Source of the DNA: Streptomyces roseoverticillatus
GTDB lineage: Bacteria; Actinomycetota; Actinomycetes; Streptomycetales; Streptomycetaceae
NCBI RefSeq assembly: GCF_000719265.1
Contig: NZ_JOFL01000019.1
Span: 124,001 to 188,000, forward strand
Length of the DNA: 64,000 bases
Direction of reading: 5' to 3'
Shown here: in pieces, positions 10,213 through 30,058 of the stretch
How the letters are laid out: every line of letters starts with the position of its first letter
Position numbering within the stretch: position 1 is the first letter of the stretch
Made by a program: the position numbers and the translations under genes
Notes under the pieces: model-generated
The model's database searches: none
What the model saw: only the letters and a program-made list of their open reading frames with translations
Told to the model about the DNA's origin: nothing

Positions 10213-10250
10213 GAGAAGGCCCGCACATCCGAAGATGTGCGGGCCTTCTC
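10213..10250. terminator. Bidirectional terminator between the PIG-L gene and tuf
   Basis: A perfect 17-bp inverted repeat with a CGAA loop lies between two convergent genes, 33 nt after the PIG-L stop and 31 nt after the tuf stop. It can serve both strands. Confidence 0.85.
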
Positions 10251-10281
10251 AGGTCTTTCGGACCCTCAAGCAAGCGGGAGC

Positions 10282-11475
<1,194 letters not shown>

Positions 11476-11579
11476 TGGGGTCCTCCTGTGGAGTGGTTCT
11501 GTACGCCTGGATTGGGTCGGCGCCAGGGATCTTTGCTGGGGAGCCGCCCGCCGGGACACACCGCCACGATTTGCGGTGA

Positions 11580-11602
11580 TATGCCCCGACAGCCGGTGTC
11601 AA
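11580..11602 (-). promoter_or_regulatory. Candidate tuf-specific promoter
   Basis: A perfect TTGACA lies on the minus strand at 11597-11602 in the fusA-tuf gap. The -10 is weak: a TAT-containing stretch follows at about 15-16 nt spacing. Streptomyces tuf1 is reported to have its own promoter in this gap as well as read-through from fusA, which fits. Confidence 0.45.
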
Positions 11603-11640
11603 GCCTAAGGCGTGAGCCTCGTCTGTGGAGACGGAGCTCG

Positions 11641-13764
<2,124 letters not shown>

Positions 13765-13803
13765 ATGGCTCAGTCTTCTCTCGGATCTCGATGGGGGTAG
13801 CGA

Positions 13804-14274
13804 CTACCAGCGGTAGTGCGCGAAGGCCTTGTTGGACTCGGCCATCTTGTGGGTGTCCTCGCGCTTCTTGACCGCTGCGCCCAGACCGTTGGAGGCGTCC
13901 AGGAGCTCGTTCATGAGGCGCTCGGTCATGGTCTTCTCGCGACGGGCGCGGGAGTAACCCACGACCCAGCGGAGCGCCAGGGTGGAGGCGCGGCCCGGAC
14001 GGACCTCGACCGGCACCTGGTAGGTGGCGCCACCGACGCGGCGGGACTTGACCTCGAGAGCCGGCTTCACGTTCTCGAGAGCGCGCTTGAGGGTGATGAC
14101 CGGGTCGTTACCGGTCTTCTCGCGCAGACCCTCCATGGCGCCGTACACGATGCGCTCGGCGGTGGAGCGCTTGCCGTGCAGGAGGATCTTGTTGATCAGC
14201 GACGTCACCAGAGGGGAGCCGTAAACCGGGTCGATGATGACCGGGCGCTTCGGGGCGGGGCCCTTACGAGGCAT
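13804..14274 (-). CDS. rpsG: 30S ribosomal protein S7
   Basis: This is the 156-residue S7 ([20 protein letters not shown] ... [10 protein letters not shown]) that organises the 3' major domain of 16S rRNA; in E. coli it represses the str operon. It starts 2 nt after the rpsL stop, indicating coupled translation. Confidence 0.98.
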   Translation of the reverse strand: MPRKGPAPKRPVIIDPVYGSPLVTSLINKILLHGKRSTAERIVYGAMEGLREKTGNDPVITLKRALENVKPALEVKSRRVGGATYQVPVEVRPGRASTLALRWVVGYSRARREKTMTERLMNELLDASNGLGAAVKKREDTHKMAESNKAFAHYRW

Positions 14275-14276
14275 TC

Positions 14277-14648
14277 TTACTTCTCCTTCTTGGCGCCGTA
14301 GCGGCTGCGAGCCTGCTTACGGTTCTTGACGCCCTGCGTGTCGAGGGAGCCGCGGATGATCTTGTAGCGAACACCCGGCAGGTCCTTCACACGGCCACCG
14401 CGGACGAGCACGATGGAGTGCTCCTGCAGGTTGTGGCCCTCACCCGGAATGTAAGCGGTGACCTCGATGCCGGAGGTCAGGCGCACACGCGCGACCTTAC
14501 GGAGCGCCGAGTTCGGCTTCTTCGGGGTGGTCGTGAAAACACGCGTGCAGACGCCGCGGCGCTGAGGGGAACCCTCAAGTGCGGGCGTCTTGTTCTTCTC
14601 GACCTTGTCCTGCCGGCCCTTCCGGACCAGCTGCTGGATCGTAGGCAC
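14277..14648 (-). CDS. rpsL: 30S ribosomal protein S12
   Basis: This is the 123-residue decoding-centre protein with a GTG start, (V)[14 protein letters not shown]. The lysines that are mutated in streptomycin-resistant strains are both present (TTTPKKPNS and GGRVKDLPG), so this allele looks wild type. It is the first gene of the str operon, with a leader of about 210 nt. Longer upstream readings cross the untranslated leader and were rejected. Confidence 0.98.
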   Translation of the reverse strand: MPTIQQLVRKGRQDKVEKNKTPALEGSPQRRGVCTRVFTTTPKKPNSALRKVARVRLTSGIEVTAYIPGEGHNLQEHSIVLVRGGRVKDLPGVRYKIIRGSLDTQGVKNRKQARSRYGAKKEK

Positions 14649-14694
14649 CGTTTCTCCGGTTTCTGTGATCTCGATAAAACTAACCTGGAACCCG

Positions 14695-14719
14695 CCGACC
14701 CACGCGGTCGGGCGTGTCG
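14695..14719 (-). promoter_or_regulatory. Leader element shared with rpsJ
   Basis: All 25 nt match 7497-7521. In RNA sense, CACGC pairs with GCGTG or CCGACC pairs with GGTCGG, exclusively. It ends 46 nt before the rpsL start codon and about 140 nt after the predicted transcription start, so it is transcribed. Confidence 0.6.
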
Positions 14720-14866
14720 AAAGCTGCAGACCCCTGCCGATGGTGGAAAGGGCGCAGAATTCGGTGTCTACGACCGCTTCGGACCGAGAAGATCCGAGAG
14801 GTCCGGTCTCCCGCACGGACTGTGGGCACGCACGAGAGCCCAGGGACACCCCAGGCACAAGGTCAG

Positions 14867-14895
14867 AGCCTACCTAGCGCATGGGCTGCGGTCAA
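14867..14895 (-). promoter_or_regulatory. HrdB-type promoter of the str operon
   Basis: The minus strand has TTGACC (14890-14895), a 17-nt spacer and TAGGCT (14867-14872), close to the Streptomyces principal-sigma consensus. Transcription should begin near 14859. Confidence 0.75.
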
Positions 14896-15020
14896 AACAA
14901 ATGCACACGCGGAGGACACCCCGATGTGCTGCATATGTGGTGGTTTCCCGGTTCTGCGGGAGGTTCGCGTCGCGCGTATGGGTGAAATCACTCGGCCCGC
15001 CCACCGCTCCCCCGGATACG

Positions 15021-15059
15021 CCGCAGGGCGGCCACCCCGGTGGGGTGACCGCCCTGCGG
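15021..15059 (-). terminator. Terminator after rpoC
   Basis: An inverted repeat with 18-nt arms (one mismatch) and a 3-nt loop lies 17 nt beyond the rpoC stop. There is no T-run, as is common for Streptomyces terminators. Confidence 0.75.
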
Positions 15060-15075
15060 ACGTACCGCTTGCGAC

Positions 15076-18990
<3,915 letters not shown>

Positions 18991-19051
18991 TGTTCGTCAA
19001 TCCCTCTTTCAGGGTCGTGTCTTCATCAGTGGTCTGAGGGGGTCCGGGGAC

Positions 19052-19080
19052 GACGGGGGGCTCTTGCCGAGCCCCCCGTC
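19052..19080 (-). terminator. Strong hairpin between rpoB and rpoC
   Basis: A perfect 12-bp stem (GACGGGGGGCTC and its complement) with a 5-nt TTGCC loop lies 7 nt after the rpoB stop and 61 nt before the rpoC start. It looks like a terminator, but the genes must be co-expressed. It may act as a partial attenuator or an RNA-processing site. Confidence 0.6.
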
Positions 19081-19087
19081 AGACCCG

Positions 19088-22570
<3,483 letters not shown>

Positions 22571-22921
22571 GAGGGGGTCCTTCCGAGGGCTCGGACTCAC
22601 TACGCGCGTACCGGCCCCACACCGTGCATCGATAAGAAATCCCAGGTCAGCGGGGTTCCATCAGCAGTGCTCGATAGTGGGCATGCCCCTGGTGACGGGC
22701 AGGGAGCAGCTAACAGGCAGCGCAAAGGGTCAGTGTAGCCACTTGGCCCACTGATGTCCAGAGCGGATGTGCGGAGACCGGTGCGATACCAATCTCTCCC
22801 TCCGGGATCCTGTTGTCCCTCGCCGTGCGGCGGACGCCTGCAGGCATCGCCTGACGCAAGACTTCCCTCTTCGTCTTCGATCCATGCCTCGGACGGTGGA
22901 CCGATGTAGCGACGCGTCCTG

Positions 22922-22950
22922 AGAATTGCGCGCCCCGTCGCGTTCGTCAA
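22922..22950 (-). promoter_or_regulatory. Candidate rpoBC promoter
   Basis: The minus strand carries TTGACG (22945-22950), a 17-nt spacer and AATTCT (22922-22927). The -35 is good and the -10 weak. Its position between the rplL terminator and rpoB supports it. Confidence 0.5.
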
Positions 22951-23035
22951 GGCCCACGGCCCGTCCGGGAGGGCAACGAAGATCACCATACTCGCCCCCG
23001 GGACGTGCTCCGCGCAGCCGTCCGGGGAAACGCCG

Positions 23036-23067
23036 ACGGGCGACCACCCGCATGGGTGATCGCCCGT
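23036..23067 (-). terminator. Terminator after rplJL
   Basis: A stem with 14-nt arms (one G-U pair in RNA) and an ATGC loop lies 49 nt past the rplL stop. It separates rplJL from the distant rpoB start, although read-through would be needed if rpoBC relies on the rplJ promoter. Confidence 0.7.
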
Positions 23068-23115
23068 TGGCTACCGGCAGCCGCCGGCGGAAAGAGTCAG
23101 ACGACTCGCAAGGTC

Positions 23116-23502
23116 TTACTTGACCTCGACGGAGGCGCCGGCGCCCTTGAGGGCCTCGGCGGCCTTCTCCGCGGCGTCCTTGGCGACCTTCTCGAGGACC
23201 GGCTTCGGGGTGCCGTCGACGAGGTCCTTGGCCTCCTTCAGGCCGAGGGAGGTCAGCTCACGGACGACCTTGATGACCTGGATCTTCTTGTCACCGGCGG
23301 CGGTGAGGATGACGTCGAACTCGTCCTTCTCCTCGACGGCCTCAGCGGCGCCACCGGCGACGCCGCCGGCCATGACGACCGGCGCGGCAGCGGCGGCGGT
23401 GACGTCGAACTTCTCCTCGAACGCGGACACGAAGGCCGCGAGCTCGATGAGGGTCATCTCCTCGAACTGCGCGAGCAGCTCGTCCTGGGTCAGCTTCGCC
23501 AT
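23116..23502 (-). CDS. rplL: 50S ribosomal protein L7/L12
   Basis: This is the 128-residue stalk protein. The N-terminal dimerisation domain ([20 protein letters not shown]) is joined by an Ala/Gly hinge to the globular C-terminal domain ([21 protein letters not shown]) that recruits EF-Tu and EF-G. It is 107 nt downstream of rplJ. Confidence 0.98.
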   Translation of the reverse strand: MAKLTQDELLAQFEEMTLIELAAFVSAFEEKFDVTAAAAAPVVMAGGVAGGAAEAVEEKDEFDVILTAAGDKKIQVIKVVRELTSLGLKEAKDLVDGTPKPVLEKVAKDAAEKAAEALKGAGASVEVK

Positions 23503-23609
23503 GATGGCGGTCCTTCCACTAAATCGGCAGGTGCCGGGATGTACATGTCGGCGGGCGTACGGCCCGCTGCGACCGGTGCCGGGTGGCGCCGGTCAATGCG
23601 CGAGCCGAA

Positions 23610-24140
23610 TTACTCGGCACCGCCCTGCTCGGCGAGCTTGGCGCGCAGCGCGTCCGCAGTGCGGACGAGCTTCGTCGGCAGCGCCTGGAAGAGCGAGGCA
23701 GCCTGGGACTGCTTGCCCTTCATGGCACCGGCCAGCTTGCTGAGCAGAACCTCGCGGGACTCGAGGTCCGCAAGCTTCTTGATCTCATCAGCGGAGAGCG
23801 CCTTACCATCAAGGACACCGCCCTTGATGATGAGGTTCGGGTTCTCCTTGGCGAAGTCACGAAGACCCTTCGCCGACGCCACCGGGTCACCGGTGACGAA
23901 GGCAACGGCCGTCGGGCCAGCGAAGAGCTGGTCCTCCAGCGTGATCCCGGCCTCACGGGCCGCGATCTGGGTCAGCGTGTTCTTCACCACGGCGTACTGG
24001 GCGTTCTCACCGAGCGAACGGCGCAGCGTCTTGAGCTGCGCCACGGTGAGACCGCGGTACTCGGTCAGCACAGCGGCATTCGAGCTACGGAACTTGTCCG
24101 TCAGCTCGGCAACCGCAGCAGCCTTGGCGGACGTCGCCAT
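23610..24140 (-). CDS. rplJ: 50S ribosomal protein L10
   Basis: This is the 176-residue L10 ([20 protein letters not shown] ... [13 protein letters not shown]), base of the L12 stalk. The start at 24140 has a GGAAGGAGG ribosome binding site. In many bacteria L10-L12 represses its own operon through a structured leader, and such a leader with an attenuator is visible just upstream. Confidence 0.97.
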   Translation of the reverse strand: MATSAKAAAVAELTDKFRSSNAAVLTEYRGLTVAQLKTLRRSLGENAQYAVVKNTLTQIAAREAGITLEDQLFAGPTAVAFVTGDPVASAKGLRDFAKENPNLIIKGGVLDGKALSADEIKKLADLESREVLLSKLAGAMKGKQSQAASLFQALPTKLVRTADALRAKLAEQGGAE

Positions 24141-24194
24141 GAGCCTCGGCCTCCTTCCGGGTGATTCGGGACCGCTACGCGAAGGGACCTGGGC

Positions 24195-24350
24195 AAAACG
24201 AAACGCCCCGGCGCAGGCGCTCGGGGCGTAACTCGACCGCTTCGACCCGAAGTCGTCGCGGGAGTGCTTCCTCAAATCACCTGCGCAGGTCGCCCGCAGC
24301 TAGCGGATCCTTCGGCCACCACACCTCCGGACGGAGGCACAGTAACGACC
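24195..24350 (-). promoter_or_regulatory. Ribosomal protein L10 leader
   Basis: The transcribed region upstream of rplJ is rich in paired segments and ends in a terminator-like hairpin (24203-24229). A CCTGCGCAGG palindrome at 24280-24289 contains GCGCAGG, complementary to CCTGCGC in the attenuator loop, which suggests an antiterminator pairing. Position and architecture fit the L10 leader family. I cannot fold it or match a covariance model here. Confidence 0.6.
24203..24229 (-). terminator. Attenuator in the rplJ leader
   Basis: In RNA sense the hairpin ACGCCCCG / CGGGGCGT (8 bp, 11-nt loop) is followed by TTCGTTTTG, a U-rich tail. It stands 62 nt upstream of the rplJ start, inside the leader, so it should stop transcription before rplJ unless overridden. 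Confidence 0.7.
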
Positions 24351-24386
24351 AGCGGTCTTTGGCTTCTGGAAGAAGGTACGTGAACG

Positions 24387-24420
24387 GGGCGCCCGGAAGC
24401 AAATCGACCCCCGGGCGCCC
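24387..24420 (-). terminator. Hairpin after the lipoprotein gene
   Basis: A 10-bp GGGCGCCCGG stem with a 14-nt loop lies 13 nt after the lipoprotein stop. It has no U-tract and is a typical GC-rich Streptomyces terminator. Confidence 0.6.
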
Positions 24421-24433
24421 GCATCCCCGCAGG

Positions 24434-25375
24434 TCAGGAGGACAGCGACGGGGTGTCGCCGCTCTCCTTCATCTTCTTGAGCTTCTCCAGCAGATCAACG
24501 GTCTGGTCCGCGGGCGGCGCCTGGACGTCGACGGGCGTGCCGTAGTCGGTCAGGGTCTCGCTGATCTCCATCCGGCCCTTGCCGCTGTCCATGTTCATGA
24601 CCAGCTTCACGGGGAGGTCGCCGGAGTCGAGCCAGACGTCCATGTCGTACTGCGTGATGCCGGCCTGCTTGATGGTGTCCAGCAGCTCCTGCCGGTCCTT
24701 CTCGCTGAGCCCTTCGAGGCTCTTGTTGGACTTCACGGCCTCGTCGGCGGAGAGCGTGCCCTTGTAGTGCTGGGCCTTCTTGCCGTCGACCGTCTCCTCG
24801 CCGACCAGCTTGACGTTCGGCGAGGCCTTGAGGAGCGCCATCTGCTTGGCCGGGTCCTGGCTCTGGCCCTGCCCGCCTCCCAGGAGCTGCTGGAGCCCCT
24901 TGGAGTCGCCGCCGGACTCCTTCGCCATGGCGGCGAGGTCGAGCTTCATCCAGCGCTTGCCGTCGTTCTTGGCGGCGCCCTCCGCACCCATGTCGGTGTA
25001 CGTGGCGGTGCCGATCGTGAGGGACCGGGTCTCGCCGGAGGCGCCGTCCTTGCCGGGCAGCCCGGTCATGCGCTGGTCCACGACGGTGGGGTCCCAGCCC
25101 ATGACGCCGGAGGACCGCAGGGTCAGCGGCTGATCGCCGAGACCCGGCAGCTTCATGGTCATCTCGAACCTGGCCGACTTCGCCGCCTGCGTCTTCTTGA
25201 AGGCCGCGTTGATGACCTCGGCCGACACCCCGGCCGCCGGCTGCTTCTCCGACTTCGCGGACGCCCCTGAGGCGGCCTTGTCGCCCTTCTCGCCGCCCCC
25301 GCAGGCCGCAACGCCCGCCAGCAGGGCCACGGCCGTCACCGACACGCTCAGGCGCTTCCAGGTGGACTCGTGCAT
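24434..25375 (-). CDS. LppX/LprAFG-like lipoprotein
   Basis: This is a 313-residue protein with a signal peptide and lipobox (TAVALLAGVAACGGG, Cys near 25). The mature part resembles actinobacterial LppX/LprAFG or LolA-like lipoproteins: an N-terminal helix (INAAFKKTQAAKSARFEMTM) and beta strands with a DGKKAQHYKG turn. Such proteins bind lipid in a hydrophobic cavity; the ligand here is unknown. It lies between rplJL and rplKA, a place where Streptomyces usually carry lipoprotein genes. The start is the ATG at 25373-25375, since the extension upstream lacks signal-peptide character. Confidence 0.8.
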   Translation of the reverse strand: MHESTWKRLSVSVTAVALLAGVAACGGGEKGDKAASGASAKSEKQPAAGVSAEVINAAFKKTQAAKSARFEMTMKLPGLGDQPLTLRSSGVMGWDPTVVDQRMTGLPGKDGASGETRSLTIGTATYTDMGAEGAAKNDGKRWMKLDLAAMAKESGGDSKGLQQLLGGGQGQSQDPAKQMALLKASPNVKLVGEETVDGKKAQHYKGTLSADEAVKSNKSLEGLSEKDRQELLDTIKQAGITQYDMDVWLDSGDLPVKLVMNMDSGKGRMEISETLTDYGTPVDVQAPPADQTVDLLEKLKKMKESGDTPSLSS

Positions 25376-25464
25376 GTCCTTGCCCCCTCTACTGCCTCTA
25401 CTACGCCTACTGCTTCTCTCCTGCTCAAAAGCGATCAATGTGAACGTTAGTTCACGAGCAAAAG

Positions 25465-25507
25465 CGAGCAGGCCCCGCATCTCACCAGGAGATGCGGGGC
25501 CTGCTCG
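25465..25507 (-). terminator. Terminator after rplKA
   Basis: A perfect 19-bp inverted repeat with a 5-nt loop lies 37 nt beyond the rplA stop. It is among the strongest hairpins in the window. Confidence 0.85.
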
Positions 25508-25544
25508 TTCGCTTACGCGCCGAGGCGTCGTGATCCGGTCAGGA

Positions 25545-26261
25545 TCAGACGGTCTCGTCCTCCACCAGGAGGTTGCGGGTGCGGTTGCTGTCCAGCGGGA
25601 TGCCGGCGCCCATGGTCGTGGTCAGGGTCGCCTTCTTGATGTAGCGGCCCTTCGCGGCGGACGGCTTGAGGCGGGTGATCTCCTCAAGCGCAGCGGCGTA
25701 GTTCTCCACCAGCTTGGTCTCGTCGAAGGAGACCTTGCCGATGATGAAGTGCAGGTTCGAGTGCTTGTCGACGCGGAACTCGATCTTGCCGCCCTTGATG
25801 TCGGTCACGGCCTTGGCCGTGTCCGGGGTGACGGTGCCGGTCTTCGGGTTCGGCATCAGACCACGCGGACCGAGCACGCGGCCGAGGCGGCCGACCTTGC
25901 CCATGAGGTCCGGGGTGGCGACGACGGCGTCGAAGTCCAGGCGGCCCTTCGCGACCTCGTCGATGAGCTCGTCGGCGCCGACGATGTCGGCGCCCGCGGC
26001 ACGCGCGGCCTCGGCACGGTCGCCGGTCGCGAAGACCAGGACCCGGGCGGTCTTACCGGTGCCGTGCGGAAGGTTCACGGTGCCGCGGACCATCTGGTCG
26101 GCCTTGCGCGGGTCGACACCCAGGCGCATGGCAACCTCGACGGTCGCGTCGAACTTCACGGAGGACGTCTGCTTCGCCAGGCGGACGGCCTCGAGCGGGG
26201 CGTACAGACGCTCCCGGTCGATCTTCGCGTCCACGTTGCGAAGAGTCTTGCTGCGCTTCAC
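25545..26261 (-). CDS. rplA: 50S ribosomal protein L1
   Basis: This is a 238-residue L1 ([20 protein letters not shown]) with the conserved [11 protein letters not shown] and [20 protein letters not shown] motifs. L1 forms the mobile stalk that helps release E-site tRNA. It is 74 nt downstream of rplK. Confidence 0.98.
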   Translation of the reverse strand: MKRSKTLRNVDAKIDRERLYAPLEAVRLAKQTSSVKFDATVEVAMRLGVDPRKADQMVRGTVNLPHGTGKTARVLVFATGDRAEAARAAGADIVGADELIDEVAKGRLDFDAVVATPDLMGKVGRLGRVLGPRGLMPNPKTGTVTPDTAKAVTDIKGGKIEFRVDKHSNLHFIIGKVSFDETKLVENYAAALEEITRLKPSAAKGRYIKKATLTTTMGAGIPLDSNRTRNLLVEDETV

Positions 26262-26335
26262 TGCTTCTCCTCAGGATTGGAGTCGTGGTGCGGGCCGCGC
26301 CGGCCCTTCCACGGGTACTGCAAGGGGGTGGCTGA

Positions 26336-26770
26336 TCAGCCTTCGACCGTGATGCCCATGGAACGGGCGGTGCCGGCGATGATCTTCGCGGCGGCGTCCA
26401 GGTCGTTGGCGTTCAGGTCGGGCATCTTGGTGGTGGCGATCTCGCGGACCTGCGCCTCGGTGATCTTGGCGACCTTGGTCTTGTGCGGCTCGCCGGAGCC
26501 CTTCTCCACGCCCGCGGCCTTGAGGATCAGCTTCGCGGCCGGCGGAGTCTTGGTCACGAAGGTGAAGGAACGGTCCTCGTAGACCGTGATCTCCACCGGC
26601 ACGACCATGCCACGCTGCGACTCGGTCGCGGCGTTGTAGGCCTTGCAGAACTCCATGATGTTGACGCCGTGCTGGCCCAGCGCGGGGCCGACCGGCGGAG
26701 CCGGGTTCGCGGCACCGGCGCTGATCTGGAGCTTGATAAGCCCCGTGACCTTCTTCTTCTTGGGAGGCAT
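26336..26770 (-). CDS. rplK: 50S ribosomal protein L11
   Basis: This is a 144-residue L11 ([32 protein letters not shown]). It has the proline-rich N-terminal domain, target region of thiostrepton-class peptides, and the C-terminal rRNA-binding domain. It is also needed for RelA activation. It precedes rplA and follows nusG by 161 nt. Confidence 0.98.
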
Positions 26771-26872
26771 TGCTCTCTCCGGGTCCTAGTGAGAGTTTTT
26801 TTGCCATGCGCACAGTGCGCGCAGGCATACCGCACCACGATAACGGGTAACGTGGCCGGGCCAAAAACCGAG

Positions 26873-26904
26873 AGGTCAGACCCCTGTACGAGCGGGTCTG
26901 ACCT
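26873..26904 (-). terminator. Terminator after nusG
   Basis: An 11-bp perfect stem, AGGTCAGACCC and its complement, with a 10-nt loop lies 27 nt past the nusG stop and separates secE-nusG from rplKA. Confidence 0.8.
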
Positions 26905-26931
26905 GTTCGGTGGCTTGAGTGCCAGAAGGTG

Positions 26932-27849
26932 TCAGTTCTTCTGGATCTGGTCGAAGCTGAGCTCGACCGGGGTCTCGCGGCCGAAGATCTCGACGAGGCC
27001 CTTGACCTTCTTCGAGTCGGCGTTGATCTCGTTGATCGTGGCCTGCAGGGTGGCGAACGGGCCGTCGGTGACGGTGACCGAGTCGCCGACCTCGAAGTCC
27101 AGGACCTGGACCTCGACCTTGCGCTGCGGCACCGGCTTGCCCTCGGCCTCGGCGGCCTCGCGGGCGGCCTTCTCCTCGGCCTCCGGGGCGAGCATCTTGA
27201 CGATCTCGTCCAGCGTCAGCGGGTACGGGTCGTAGGCGTTGCCGACGAAGCCGGTGACGCCCGGGGTGTTGCGGACGACGCCCCAGGACTCGTTCGTCAG
27301 GTCCATGCGCACCAGGACGTAGCCCGGGAGCTTGTTCTGGCGGACGGTGCGGCGGTCGCCGTTCTTGATCTGGACGACCTCCTCCTGCGGCACCTCGGCC
27401 TGGAAGATGTAGTCCTCGACGTTGAGCGAGACGGCGCGCTGCTCGAGGTTGGTCTTCACGCGGTTCTCGTAACCGGCGTAGGTGTGGATGACATACCACT
27501 CGCCGGGCAGGCCGCGGAGCTCCTCGCGGAGGGCGGCGATCGGGTCGGCGGCGGGCTCCTCCGCGGCGGCCTCCTCGGCCTCCTCGGCGGCTTCCTCGGC
27601 GGCCTCGGCGGCTTCCTCGGCGGCCTCGGCGGCCTCGTCCTCGCCGGACTCGACGTGGAGGGCGGCCTCCTCGGCCGGCTCGCCGGCAGCGGCTTCCTCG
27701 GCGTCGAGCTCGTCGGCGGCGTCGGCGCCCTCGACGATCTCCTGCGCGGTGTCGTCGCCCTCGACCTCGGCCGAGACAGTGGCATCCACGTCGGCCTCTG
27801 CCGCCTCAGCGGCCTTCTCGGCGGCGTCGTTCAGGTTCGGGTCAGACAC
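26932..27849 (-). CDS. nusG: Transcription antitermination protein NusG
   Basis: This 305-residue protein has a long Ala/Glu-rich acidic N-terminal extension (about 1-110), then the NGN domain ([22 protein letters not shown]) and a C-terminal KOW domain ([22 protein letters not shown]). The acidic extension is usual for Streptomyces. NusG binds RNA polymerase and couples it to Rho or to the ribosome through S10. It is co-transcribed with secE, 81 nt apart. Confidence 0.97.
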   Translation of the reverse strand: MSDPNLNDAAEKAAEAAEADVDATVSAEVEGDDTAQEIVEGADAADELDAEEAAAGEPAEEAALHVESGEDEAAEAAEEAAEAAEEAAEEAEEAAAEEPAADPIAALREELRGLPGEWYVIHTYAGYENRVKTNLEQRAVSLNVEDYIFQAEVPQEEVVQIKNGDRRTVRQNKLPGYVLVRMDLTNESWGVVRNTPGVTGFVGNAYDPYPLTLDEIVKMLAPEAEEKAAREAAEAEGKPVPQRKVEVQVLDFEVGDSVTVTDGPFATLQATINEINADSKKVKGLVEIFGRETPVELSFDQIQKN

Positions 27850-27930
27850 GTGGCTGCTTCTTCCTGGCTACAAGGGGTGGAACGTGCGAAAGGGGCGGCT
27901 CGCCTCACGGCAGCCGCCCTACCCGCGGAT

Positions 27931-28221
27931 TCAGCCGAAGACGTACTTGACGGCGTTGGTGAACCCATAGTCAATCACGGTGACCAGGCCAATGACGATG
28001 ACGACAAAGACGATCACCACGGTGGTGTACGTCGACAGCTGACCCCGGGTGGGCCAGACGACCTTGCGGAGCTCTGCGACGATCTGACGGTAGAAGAGCG
28101 CGAGGCGGCCGAAGGGGCCCTTCTTCCCGCGCTTCCCGCCACGGCGGCCCTTCTTGGCGGCCACCTCGTCCTCGGGACGACCGCTCTCAGGCGTCGCGGT
28201 GGAGCCAAGGGCTTCCGTCAC
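27931..28221 (-). CDS. secE: Preprotein translocase subunit SecE
   Basis: This is a 96-residue SecE. A cytoplasmic basic region (AAKKGRRGGKRGKKGPFGR) precedes the conserved amphipathic helix (RQIVAELRKVVWPTRGQL) and one membrane segment (YTTVVIVFVVIVIGLVTVI). It is part of the SecYEG channel. A tRNA-Trp gene lies 109 nt upstream on the same strand. Confidence 0.97.
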   Translation of the reverse strand: MTEALGSTATPESGRPEDEVAAKKGRRGGKRGKKGPFGRLALFYRQIVAELRKVVWPTRGQLSTYTTVVIVFVVIVIGLVTVIDYGFTNAVKYVFG

Positions 28222-28330
28222 TACGTCCTCACCTGAATCCGGGTCGTGAGCCGTGCCGCGCCCGGTTGAGCCGCACGGCGGTGCATTTCAGTACGTACGC
28301 ACGCACGCACCCTGGTGACGATGCGTGTAG

Positions 28331-28403
28331 CAGGGCCGAAGGGACTTGAACCCCCAACCGCTGGTTTTGGAGACCAGTGCTCTACCAATTGAGCTACGAC
28401 CCT
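28331..28403 (-). tRNA. tRNA-Trp (CCA anticodon)
   Basis: A 73-nt cloverleaf: acceptor arms AGGGTCG/CGGCCCT (one G-U), D-arm with GTAGCTCAATTGG, anticodon loop CTCCAAA giving CCA, T-loop GTTCAAG, discriminator G. The encoded gene lacks a CCA end. Its position beside secE is the usual actinobacterial one. Confidence 0.97.
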
Positions 28404-28678
28404 TTGTGGTTTCCCCAACGTACCGCATCCGACCATGCGCACGGTGTGTGCGGAGCCGGATCGCGGCCGGTGAGGGCCAACGGTGGATGAGTGTACGTGC
28501 TCCTGGGGCGTGCGTCGAACAGCTTGTGTCGCGACGGGTCCGGAGCGGGGCCGGAACGTCGCATTCCGGGGGATTGCCGGGGCTCTGTCAGGGCTCGATC
28601 AGGCCTCGATCCGGACTCGCGCGAACCGTCCGTGAAACGGGTGTGCCCGCTTCGTCCCCCGTCTGCAACGATGCCCCC

Positions 28679-29926
28679 ATGACCGCTGCGACTCCTTCCG
28701 AGCCCAACGTCCAGTCCCCCACCGAGCGCCGGGTGTCGACCCGTGTCGGATCGATCTCCGAGTCCGCGACCCTCGCCGTCGACGCCAAGGCAAAGGCCCT
28801 CAAGGCCGCCGGGCGCCCGGTGATCGGCTTCGGTGCCGGCGAGCCCGACTTCCCCACCCCCGGCTACATCGTCGAGGCCGCGATGGAGGCCTGCCGCGAC
28901 CCGAAGAACCACCGCTACACGCCCGCCGGCGGCCTCCCCGAGCTGAAGGCCGCGATCGCCGCGAAGACGCTGCGCGACTCCGGCTACCAGGTCGAGGCCT
29001 CGCAGGTGCTGGTCACCAACGGCGGCAAGCAGGCCATCTACGAGGCCTTCGCCGCGATCCTCGACCCGGGCGACGAGGTCATCGTCCCCGCCCCGTACTG
29101 GACCACCTACCCGGAGTCGATCCGGCTGGCCGGCGGCGTCCCCGTCGAGGTCGTGGCCGACGAGACCACCGGGTACCGGGTGTCGGTCGAGCAGCTGGAG
29201 GCCGCCCGCACCGAGCGGACGAAGGTGCTGCTCTTCGTCTCGCCGTCGAACCCGACCGGTGCGGTGTACTCGCGCGAGCAGGTCGAGGCGGTGGGCCGCT
29301 GGGCCGCCGAGCACGGGCTGTGGGTGCTGACGGACGAGATCTACGAGCACCTGGTCTACGGCGACGCCGAGTTCTCCTCGCTGCCGGTGGTCGTGCCGGA
29401 GCTCCGTGACAAGTGCATCGTCGTCAACGGCGTCGCCAAGACGTACGCGATGACCGGTTGGCGCGTCGGGTGGGTCATCGCCCCGCAGGATGTGATCAAG
29501 GCCGCGACGAACCTGCAGTCGCACGCCACGTCGAATGTGTCCAACGTCGCACAGCGGGCGGCGATCGCGGCCGTTTCCGGCGACCTGTCCGCCGTCGACG
29601 AGATGAAGACCGCCTTCGACCGGCGGCGGCAGACGATCGTGCGCATGCTCAACGAGATCGACGGCGTGCTCTGCCCGGAGCCGGAGGGTGCGTTCTACGC
29701 CTACCCGTCGGTCAAGGAGCTGCTGGGCAAGGAGATCCGCGGCAAGCGGCCCGCCACGTCCGTGGAGCTCGCCGCGCTGATCCTGGAGGAGGTCGAGGTC
29801 GCGGTGGTGCCGGGTGAGGCGTTCGGCACGCCGGGGTACCTGCGGCTGTCCTACGCGCTGGGTGACGAGGATCTGGTCGAGGGCGTCTCGCGGATCCAGA
29901 AGCTGCTGGCGGAGGCGAAGGCGTAA
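28679..29926 (+). CDS. aspC: Pyridoxal-phosphate aspartate aminotransferase
   Basis: This is a 415-residue class I/II aminotransferase. It has the N-terminal [14 protein letters not shown], the [11 protein letters not shown] loop, [10 protein letters not shown] with the PLP-contacting Asp and Tyr, the Schiff-base Lys in [16 protein letters not shown], and the C-terminal Arg region [11 protein letters not shown]. It interconverts aspartate and oxaloacetate, probably with prephenate activity as in related enzymes. ATG 28679 gives an N-terminus like its homologues. It is monocistronic, with its own terminator. Confidence 0.93.
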   Translation: MTAATPSEPNVQSPTERRVSTRVGSISESATLAVDAKAKALKAAGRPVIGFGAGEPDFPTPGYIVEAAMEACRDPKNHRYTPAGGLPELKAAIAAKTLRDSGYQVEASQVLVTNGGKQAIYEAFAAILDPGDEVIVPAPYWTTYPESIRLAGGVPVEVVADETTGYRVSVEQLEAARTERTKVLLFVSPSNPTGAVYSREQVEAVGRWAAEHGLWVLTDEIYEHLVYGDAEFSSLPVVVPELRDKCIVVNGVAKTYAMTGWRVGWVIAPQDVIKAATNLQSHATSNVSNVAQRAAIAAVSGDLSAVDEMKTAFDRRRQTIVRMLNEIDGVLCPEPEGAFYAYPSVKELLGKEIRGKRPATSVELAALILEEVEVAVVPGEAFGTPGYLRLSYALGDEDLVEGVSRIQKLLAEAKA

Positions 29927-29943
29927 GCCTCGCGCCGACCTCG

Positions 29944-29974
29944 TACGGGCTCCCGGCTTTGCCGGGGGCCCGTA
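29944..29974 (+). terminator. Terminator after aspC
   Basis: A 14-bp stem (one G-U) with a TTT loop, followed by a T-rich tail (TTCGTTTTCGG), lies 17 nt after the aspC stop. It is a classical Rho-independent terminator. Confidence 0.85.
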
Positions 29975-30058
29975 TTCGTTTTCGGTTTCGTTTTCGGTGC
30001 GGCGCCCGTTAAGGGAAAGTGCCTTCCGGTCGGCCGGTACATGCGGCAGGATCTGCGA

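Larger units (their letters stand above)
14649..15075. other. rpsL leader and promoter region, and rpoC 3' end
   Basis: These 427 nt have no gene. They hold, on the minus strand, an HrdB-type promoter (14867-14895), a leader with the rpsJ/rpsL shared element (14695-14719), and the terminator of rpoC (15021-15059). About 130 nt between promoter and terminator show nothing recognisable. Confidence 0.75.
22571..23115. other. rplL-rpoB intergenic region
   Basis: These 545 nt lack a gene. They hold the rplL terminator (23036-23067) and a candidate rpoB promoter (22922-22950). About 345 nt of leader then run to the rpoB TTG. The leader looks unstructured to the eye. Confidence 0.7.

Noticed and set aside
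14695..14719. Conserved leader peptide (RPTAWVGG in one frame of both the rpsJ and rpsL leaders)
   Set aside because: The shared peptide simply reflects the identical DNA. Starts, stops and surrounding codons differ, and no ribosome binding site precedes it.
22571..22600. ATG at 22600 as the rpoB start
   Set aside because: It would translate through the AAGGA ribosome binding site, and the extra ten residues are absent from relatives. TTG 22570 is better.
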